A stretch of 9,778 bases of DNA. Origin: Clostridiaceae bacterium (GTDB lineage Bacteria > Bacillota > Clostridia > Oscillospirales > Acutalibacteraceae). The notes under the pieces were generated by a model. The model worked only from the letters and a program-made list of their open reading frames with translations, was not told where the DNA came from and ran no database searches. Position numbers and translations under genes: made by a program. The stretch lies in the NCBI GenBank assembly GCA_016302625.1, contig JAEDNG010000023.1, positions 1 through 9,778 of the forward strand. Direction: 5' to 3'. Positions 6,012-9,778 of this stretch are shown here, one piece after another (positions within the stretch are counted from its first letter, which is position 1; every line of letters starts with the position of its first letter).

Positions 6012-6215
6012 ATGATAAAATTAAATGTATTAGAATTACTTGAGAAAAACGGCAAAACTAAATATTGGCTGTATAAGCAGCTCGGAATGAGCTATCAGAA
6101 TTTCAGCAGAATGATAAACAATCAGACAAAATCAATACGGTATGAAAATATCGAAACTATCTGTCTGCTGTTAAACTGTACTCCGAACGACCTTTTTGAA
6201 ATAACCGAGGAATAA
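6012..6215 (+). CDS. Xre/Cro-type helix-turn-helix regulator
   Basis: A 67-residue DNA-binding protein made almost only of a Cro/C1-type helix-turn-helix domain. The recognition region lies in KTKYWLYKQLGMSYQNFSRMINNQT (split about 15-39), with the Q29-N30 and S32-R33 stretch in the predicted recognition helix. The end NIETICLLLNCTPNDLFEI is the usual helix 4-5 close of this family. The frame extends to ATG 5997, but GGAG before ATG 6012 and the typical start MIKLNV favour the shorter form. It is the only plus-strand gene here, is visibly richer in A/T than its neighbours, and faces away from the Cys-rich gene across a 36-bp palindrome. It probably represses that gene and itself by binding the palindrome; this is inferred from layout. 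It has no sensor domain, so any signal would act through stability or a partner. Confidence 0.88.
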   Translation: MIKLNVLELLEKNGKTKYWLYKQLGMSYQNFSRMINNQTKSIRYENIETICLLLNCTPNDLFEITEE

Positions 6216-6238
6216 CACCAAAAGGCTGATAAAAAGCA

Positions 6239-6270
6239 TTAACCCTCCCTTTAGGAAAAGGGAGGATTAA
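6239..6270. terminator. Probable bidirectional terminator
   Basis: CCTCCCTTT (6244-6252) and AAAGGGAGG (6257-6265) form a perfect 9-bp stem with an AGGA loop, extended by TTAA/TTAA across one mismatch. It lies between the ends of the converging regulator and mrnC genes. The following sequence has only short T runs on either strand (ATATTTT on plus, GCTTTTT on minus), so efficiency is uncertain. Confidence 0.6.
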
Positions 6271-6293
6271 ATATTTTCAAACATTTGATTGTG

Positions 6294-6671
6294 TTAAACG
6301 CTGTCCCGAATCATTCCGAAAAGTTCGTCCGCACGCTGTTTGTCGCCCGACAGATACAGCCAGCCGAAAAGACATTCAAGACCGGTTGCGGTGTGATAAT
6401 CGCCGTTCGTCGCGTTTTTGGGAGTTGAGGAAGTATGAAAATTCCTGCCGCGCTTAAAAACCGCAAGCTCGGTTTCCGAAAGCTCCGGTTCAATAAGCGA
6501 AAAAGCCTTTGCCTGTGCCTTCGCGTTAACCATTGTGACCGAAAGCCTATGTAATTCCCCCGACGGGCGGTTGACCTGTGCTAACGCGGTTCTGACATAC
6601 AGCCCGTAAACCGCATCGCCCACAAATGCCAGCACCGAGGGGCTTAAAAGATTGGGATTTTCCGTTTTCAT
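6294..6671 (-). CDS. mrnC: Mini-ribonuclease III
   Basis: A dimeric endoribonuclease that trims 23S rRNA precursor ends on nearly assembled 50S subunits. It consists of an RNase III catalytic domain without the double-stranded RNA-binding domain, and its 125 residues fit the family. The signature AFVGDAVYGLYVR (15-27) holds the catalytic Asp19; VFKRGRN (71-77), TPKN (83-86) and ATGLECLFGWLYL (95-107, with Glu99) complete the active site pattern. ATG 6671 lies 9 nt after the obg stop codon, with GAGTG as a modest ribosome binding site, so it should be cotranscribed with obg. It is last in the run of 50S-related genes and ends before the hairpin at 6239-6270. Confidence 0.93.
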   Translation of the reverse strand: MKTENPNLLSPSVLAFVGDAVYGLYVRTALAQVNRPSGELHRLSVTMVNAKAQAKAFSLIEPELSETELAVFKRGRNFHTSSTPKNATNGDYHTATGLECLFGWLYLSGDKQRADELFGMIRDSV

Positions 6672-6680
6672 AGCATCACT

Positions 6681-7955
6681 CTACATTACATACTCAAACT
6701 CAATATCGTAAACGCTCACCGTGTCGCCCTGCCTTATTCCCGCGTCCTCCAAAGCGGCAATAATTCCGCTTGAGCGCAAAACACGCTCAAAATACTGGAG
6801 AGACTCATAATCGTCGGGGTCTATTGTGTTCATAACGTCCATTATCCACTCGCAGTCCTCGACAAAGTAAACGCCGTCGCAAACTCGGATATTAAAGCTG
6901 CGTTTTTTCGCCTTTGTTAAATCCTCTACAGGCTTGGGCTCCGCCTCGTATCTTTTTATCGGCGGAAGCTTTGAGAGATACGACGCAACGTAATTTATAA
7001 GCTCGTCGGTTCCCTCGGCTATCGCCGCCATAACGGGGAAAAATTTATACCCTTTTTCGGTAAAATAATCCGAAACGCGTTTTAACTGCGCCTCGTCCGC
7101 AAGGTCGCACTTATTGCCCACTACCACCTGCGGTCTTCCCTCAAGCTCACTGCTGAAAACCGACAGTTCTTTGTTTATCTTATTAAAATCGTCAATCGGG
7201 TCTCTGCCCTCGCTGCCCGAAACATCTATCACATGAAGTAACATCCGACAGCGCTCGACATGGCGCAAAAACTCATGACCGAGGCCTACGCCCTCGCCCG
7301 CGCCCTCGATAAGTCCCGGGATATCCGCCATAACAAAGGAGCTTCCCTCCCCCATTCTGACAACCCCCAAAACCGGTGTAAGGGTGGTGAAATGGTAGTT
7401 CGCAATTTTAGGCTTAGCCTCACTCACCACCGAAATAAGGGTGGATTTTCCGACATTCGGAAAGCCTATTAAACCGACGTCCGCAAGCAATTTAAGCTCC
7501 AAGGTAACGTCAAGCTCTTCGCCGGGGTTGCCCTTTTTAGCAAAGCGCGGAACCTGTCTTGTTGCGGTGGCAAAATGCCGATTTCCCCAGCCGCCGTTGC
7601 CGCCCTTTGCGACGGTAACAGGCTCGCTGTCCGATATATCGGCGATTATTCTGCCGGTCTCGGCGTCCTTTACAAGCGTACCGACGGGGACGGATATAAC
7701 AAGGTCGGGCGCGCGTTTGCCCGAGCACCGTCCGGCTCCGCCTTTTTGACCCGATTCCGCGGTATATTTGCGCTTATAGCGGAAATCCGCAAGGGTGGAC
7801 AGATTACTGTCCGCCTTAAAAATTATATTGCCGCCGCGGCCGCCGTCGCCGCCGTCGGGTCCTCCCGCCGCGACATACTTCTCCCTGTGAAAGGAGACCG
7901 CGCCGTCACCGCCGTCGCCCGCCTTTAAATGAATTTTTGCAATATCTACAAACAT
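6681..7955 (-). CDS. obg: Obg-family GTPase (50S ribosome assembly, stress signalling)
   Basis: Essential GTPase that acts in late 50S subunit assembly and in stress and (p)ppGpp-linked growth control. The 424 residues give the full three-domain form: the glycine-rich Obg fold (1-158, e.g. AGDGGDGAVSFHREK), the G domain (about 159-330) and the OCT domain (about 350-424). In the G domain I see G1 GFPNVGKST (164-172), the FTTLTP switch I Thr near 190-191, G3 DIPG (211-214) and G4 NKCD (281-284). The G5 position reads VMAAIAEG (308-315), with Met where Ser is common. ATG 7955 starts 3 nt after the stop of the upstream DUF2007 gene, whose last codons supply the GAGG binding site, so the two are tightly coupled. 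mrnC follows. Confidence 0.97.
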   Translation of the reverse strand: MFVDIAKIHLKAGDGGDGAVSFHREKYVAAGGPDGGDGGRGGNIIFKADSNLSTLADFRYKRKYTAESGQKGGAGRCSGKRAPDLVISVPVGTLVKDAETGRIIADISDSEPVTVAKGGNGGWGNRHFATATRQVPRFAKKGNPGEELDVTLELKLLADVGLIGFPNVGKSTLISVVSEAKPKIANYHFTTLTPVLGVVRMGEGSSFVMADIPGLIEGAGEGVGLGHEFLRHVERCRMLLHVIDVSGSEGRDPIDDFNKINKELSVFSSELEGRPQVVVGNKCDLADEAQLKRVSDYFTEKGYKFFPVMAAIAEGTDELINYVASYLSKLPPIKRYEAEPKPVEDLTKAKKRSFNIRVCDGVYFVEDCEWIMDVMNTIDPDDYESLQYFERVLRSSGIIAALEDAGIRQGDTVSVYDIEFEYVM

Positions 7956-7958
7956 AGT

Positions 7959-8270
7959 TTATTCCTCTGAAAAATCCGAAGTTTCCGCCGTTTCCTCAGG
8001 CTCTGTCTCGGTCAAAAGATAAGCCTCGTAAAGCTCTCTCGCACGTTCGTAATTCCGAGCCGCAACAAAAATATAATCAGGCACTATTCCGCCGCCTAAG
8101 AGCAGCTTTACCGAACCGCCCGCGCCGTCCTGACGGCAAATAAAGGGTATGCCGTTTTCCTTTAGCATATCCTGAAATATGGCGGAAGATACCGGATTTT
8201 TTATAATTGCCGCAACTACCGGTTCATTTTCATCGCTTTTGTTCTCTTTCTTCCTCTTAAAAAAGCTCAT
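7959..8270 (-). CDS. DUF2007-type protein, shorter paralogue
   Basis: A 103-residue protein with one small alpha/beta domain (about 16-88) of the DUF2007 'putative signal-transducing' type, whose role is unknown. The core is NPVSSAIFQDMLKENGIPF, then KLLLGGGIVPDYIFVAARNYERARELYEAYL. It shares the LKENGIPF block, the GG turn and the final helix with the gene directly upstream, so the two arose by tandem duplication. It lacks the zinc ribbon of its partner and instead begins with a basic stretch (FFKRKKENK) and ends in an acidic tail. Its ATG overlaps the upstream stop as ATGA (8267-8270), a sign of translational coupling, and obg starts 3 nt after its own stop. Family placement is from memory of the motif pattern. 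Confidence 0.82.
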   Translation of the reverse strand: MSFFKRKKENKSDENEPVVAAIIKNPVSSAIFQDMLKENGIPFICRQDGAGGSVKLLLGGGIVPDYIFVAARNYERARELYEAYLLTETEPEETAETSDFSEE

Positions 8271-8668
8271 TCTTCGGGGTTCTCCGTCTCTTCTAAATCC
8301 TCTTCAAAAAATTCATCGTCAAATTCCGGCTCGGAATTGAGAAAATCCTCATAAACCTGAGAAGCCTTTTCGAAATCCGAATCGTCCACATAAATATCGT
8401 CGGCTACAAATGAACCTCCGAAGGTCACCTTTAAAGTGCCCTCGTCATCAGAGTCGCAGGTAAAGGGTATTCCGTTTTCTTTAAGCAGATCCTTTAAAAT
8501 CTCCGATGATACAACATCGTCCACCGTCGCAAGCAGCACCGGATTGTTAAGAATTATCTCCTCGGTTGCTTCTTCCTCTTTGTTGTCGCCGGTCAAATCC
8601 GCTCCGCAAACCGGACAAAGCTCCGCAAAGTCATCACATTCCGCTTTACATACATGACAGATTTTCAT
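8267..8668 (-). CDS. Zinc-ribbon plus DUF2007-type protein
   Basis: A 133-residue protein with an N-terminal zinc ribbon (Cys4, Cys7, Cys18, Cys21: CHVC...CPVC) followed by a DUF2007-type domain (about 42-112) containing SSEILKDLLKENGIPF and a GGSFVADDIYVDD segment. The last 25 residues are strongly acidic. The zinc ribbon and DUF2007 fold suggest a small binding or adaptor protein; function is unknown. ATG 8668 has AAGGAA 9 nt upstream. It comes right after the rpmA terminator, whose T run ends about 20 nt before the start, so expression depends on readthrough or on an unseen promoter within rpmA. It is the first gene of the series with the shorter paralogue, obg and mrnC. Confidence 0.83.
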   Translation of the reverse strand: MKICHVCKAECDDFAELCPVCGADLTGDNKEEEATEEIILNNPVLLATVDDVVSSEILKDLLKENGIPFTCDSDDEGTLKVTFGGSFVADDIYVDDSDFEKASQVYEDFLNSEPEFDDEFFEEDLEETENPEE

Positions 8669-8687
8669 AATTACCGATTCCTTTCAT

Positions 8688-8725
8688 AAAAAAATAAATC
8701 CGGGAGCTGTCTGCCGCCCGGATTT
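8688..8725 (-). terminator. Intrinsic terminator after rpmA
   Basis: On the minus strand AAATCCGGG (8725-8717) pairs perfectly with CCCGGATTT (8704-8696) around a 12-nt loop and is followed by A then seven T (8694-8688). It begins 7 nt after the rpmA stop and ends the rplU-prp-rpmA transcript, at least in part. Confidence 0.82.
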
Positions 8726-8731
8726 GCTTAA

Positions 8732-9016
8732 TTACTGCTCAACAGCGTAAATACTAACCTGTTTACGGTCTCTGCCGACGCGCTCGAACTTTACCTTGCC
8801 GTCGATAAGAGCGAACAGCGTATCGTCCGAACCGCGGCCGACATTGTTGCCCGCGTGAATGTGAGTTCCTCTCTGGCGAACGAGAATGTTGCCCGCCAAA
8901 ACAAACTGACCGTCCGCGCGCTTAACGCCTAAACGCTTAGACTCACTGTCACGTCCGTTCTTGGTTGAACCCATACCTTTTTTATGAGCGAATAACTGAA
9001 TGTTAATCTTTAACAT
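8732..9016 (-). CDS. rpmA: 50S ribosomal protein bL27 with cleavable N-terminal extension
   Basis: Large-subunit protein whose N-terminus reaches the peptidyl transferase centre. The 94-residue precursor begins MLKINIQLFAHKKGMGSTKNGRDS. The Firmicute-type extension MLKINIQLF should be removed by the Prp protease between Phe9 and Ala10 to expose the conserved AHKKG end. RGTHIHAGNNVGRG and the end match the L27 family. A longer frame starts at GTG 9025, but GGAGG is 8 nt before ATG 9016, which is the expected start. The binding site and first codons overlap the end of prp by 14 nt, so translation is coupled to that of the protease. A terminator follows the stop. Confidence 0.97.
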   Translation of the reverse strand: MLKINIQLFAHKKGMGSTKNGRDSESKRLGVKRADGQFVLAGNILVRQRGTHIHAGNNVGRGSDDTLFALIDGKVKFERVGRDRKQVSIYAVEQ

Positions 9017-9335
9017 GCTTTGCACCTCCGTAAATTCTTATGTTACTGCCGTACTGACCGGAAAGCTCGGTTAAATGCAGCTTTAATCCCTTTAAAACCT
9101 TAACCGTACATTCCGACGGATTTTGCACCGTAAAACGCATTAAAGCGTCGTCCGTAAAAATTTCCGCCTTATCGCCGATTATCTCGGTTATAGTATTAGC
9201 CGCCATATACGCCGCGGAGGAAACCGCCGCGCAGACGATTTTGCCGGTCTCATCGTCACCGTCGACAGAACAGTGACCGCTGATTTCAAAGCCGTAAGGC
9301 CCATTTTCATCAGCAAAAAATTTTGCCTTTGTCAT
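9003..9335 (-). CDS. prp: Ribosomal-processing cysteine protease Prp
   Basis: Cysteine protease that cuts the N-terminal extension from L27 in Firmicutes and related bacteria, a step needed for active ribosomes. The 110 residues match the small YsxB/Prp family. The catalytic pair is seen as His21 in SGHC and Cys35 in GKIVCAAVS, in the usual order and spacing. ATG 9335 begins 2 nt after the rplU stop, with no strong ribosome binding site, so it likely depends on translation of rplU. Its end overlaps rpmA. The order L21 gene, protease, L27 gene is conserved in Firmicutes, and here the protease and the target it processes are both present and intact. Confidence 0.93.
   Translation of the reverse strand: MTKAKFFADENGPYGFEISGHCSVDGDDETGKIVCAAVSSAAYMAANTITEIIGDKAEIFTDDALMRFTVQNPSECTVKVLKGLKLHLTELSGQYGSNIRIYGGAKHVKD
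9025..9029 (-). promoter_or_regulatory. Ribosome binding site deciding the rpmA start
   Basis: GGAGG on the minus strand, 8 nt before ATG 9016, lies within the last codons of prp (encoding its Gly-Gly). It excludes the GTG at 9025 as the start. Confidence 0.75.
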
Positions 9336-9337
9336 GA

Positions 9338-9643
9338 TTAACCGATTTCGTTAATCTGTACCTTGGTATAAGGCTGTCTGTGACCCATCTTGCGGGAGCT
9401 GCTCTTCTTAGGCTTGTAGGTAAACACGGTAACCTTTTTACCCTTACCGTTCTTTAAAACGGTGCCTTTAACGAAGGCGTCCTTAACATAGGGCTTGCCA
9501 ACCTTCAAGGTCTTGTTGTTTACGGCAACAACCTTGTCGAAGGTAACCTCTTCGTCAACCTCGGCGTTAAGCTTTTCAACATAAATAACGTCGCCGTTCT
9601 GAACACGGTACTGCTTTCCGCCTGTTTCGATAATCGCGTACAT
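9338..9643 (-). CDS. rplU: 50S ribosomal protein bL21
   Basis: Large-subunit protein that binds 23S rRNA. The 101 residues are the normal length. MYAIIETGGKQYRV at the start and the basic C-terminal stretch KPKKSSSRKMGHRQPYTKVQI are diagnostic for the family. ATG 9643 has CAGGTG 7 nt upstream. It is the first gene of the rplU-prp-rpmA transcript and is preceded by a structured leader and a near-consensus promoter, fitting high growth-linked expression and possible feedback by L21 on its own leader. Confidence 0.97.
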   Translation of the reverse strand: MYAIIETGGKQYRVQNGDVIYVEKLNAEVDEEVTFDKVVAVNNKTLKVGKPYVKDAFVKGTVLKNGKGKKVTVFTYKPKKSSSRKMGHRQPYTKVQINEIG

Positions 9644-9731
9644 TTAATTACACCTGCCATTTATACAGTCTCGCTACGGAGGGCGTGCGCCGAAAAAAGG
9701 CACAACTTTAAAAAGCCCACAATATGCGGCT
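9644..9731 (-). ncRNA. Structured leader of rplU, L21-leader-like
   Basis: The transcript leader can fold in two ways. UGUGCC (9704-9699) pairs with GGCGCA (9691-9686) around a U-rich loop, and GGGC (9718-9715) can pair with GCCC (9684-9681) to close a larger structure. Alternatively AAGCC (9732-9728) pairs with GGCUU (9717-9713) followed by U residues, a terminator-like hairpin that uses the same GGGC. Ribosomal protein L21 leaders are known upstream of rplU in Firmicutes; I infer this is one, by place and shape, without a covariance search. Confidence 0.55.
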
Positions 9732-9736
9732 TAGAC

Positions 9737-9765
9737 ATTTTATCATAATATTTTTCCTTTGTCAA
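9737..9765 (-). promoter_or_regulatory. Strong promoter of rplU-prp-rpmA
   Basis: On the minus strand a perfect TTGACA (9765-9760) and TAAAAT (9742-9737) are 17 bp apart, with TGA directly before the -10 as an extended element. Transcription should start near 9730, giving a leader of about 87 nt. Confidence 0.85.
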
Positions 9766-9778
9766 GAAAAACGAATAA

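Noticed and set aside
7441..7928. Two plus-strand open frames opposite obg, each above 100 codons
   Set aside because: They mirror the glycine-rich N-terminal part of Obg and have low-complexity Pro/Ala/Arg translations without ribosome binding sites.

Overview
The window looks like a chromosomal piece of an anaerobic, low-to-moderate GC Firmicute, most likely a gut-type member of the Clostridia (Oscillospiraceae or Ruminococcaceae-like). This is inferred from several Firmicute traits: ribosomal protein L27 with a cleavable N-terminal extension beside its protease Prp, Mini-ribonuclease III, a YitT-family membrane protein, strong AGGAGG-type ribosome binding sites, and an oxygen-sensitive class III ribonucleotide reductase with its activase. 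I cannot name a species. All genes are on the minus strand except one small Xre-type regulator.

Reading along the minus strand (from 9778 down to 1): a strong promoter (TTGACA, 17 bp, TAAAAT) and a structured leader precede rplU-prp-rpmA (L21, the L27 protease, L27), which end at an intrinsic terminator. Next come two paralogous small proteins of the DUF2007 type, the first with a zinc ribbon, in tight translational series with obg (50S assembly GTPase) and mrnC (Mini-RNase III, 23S rRNA end maturation). This is a large-subunit biogenesis neighbourhood, with the DUF2007 pair as the less understood passengers.

From about 6290 to 5690 is a small accessory-looking island. It has a hairpin between converging genes, a 67-aa Xre/Cro-type regulator on the plus strand, a 36-bp perfect palindrome carrying TATAAT on both strands, and a divergent 69-residue protein with ten cysteines. 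A YitT-family membrane protein follows. The regulator, palindrome and Cys-rich gene are the best candidate for an undescribed small regulatory module.

From 4730 to 1302 is a deoxyribonucleotide operon: nrdD (anaerobic NTP reductase), nrdG (its radical-SAM activase) and dut (dUTPase), ending in a terminator. Its promoter carries one perfect-core NrdR box downstream of the -10 and a weaker one exactly 32 bp away in the promoter spacer, so repression by NrdR is likely. The -35 lies inside a 24-bp inverted repeat. Together the operon makes dNTPs without oxygen and keeps dUTP low while supplying dUMP for dTTP.

The left end (1 to 1274) is an APC-superfamily amino acid permease that starts at TTG and runs off the window. 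I found no tRNA, rRNA, CRISPR array or insertion sequence. The longest non-coding stretches are about 135 bp (9644-9778) and 129 bp (4630-4758); both are regulatory and described below.
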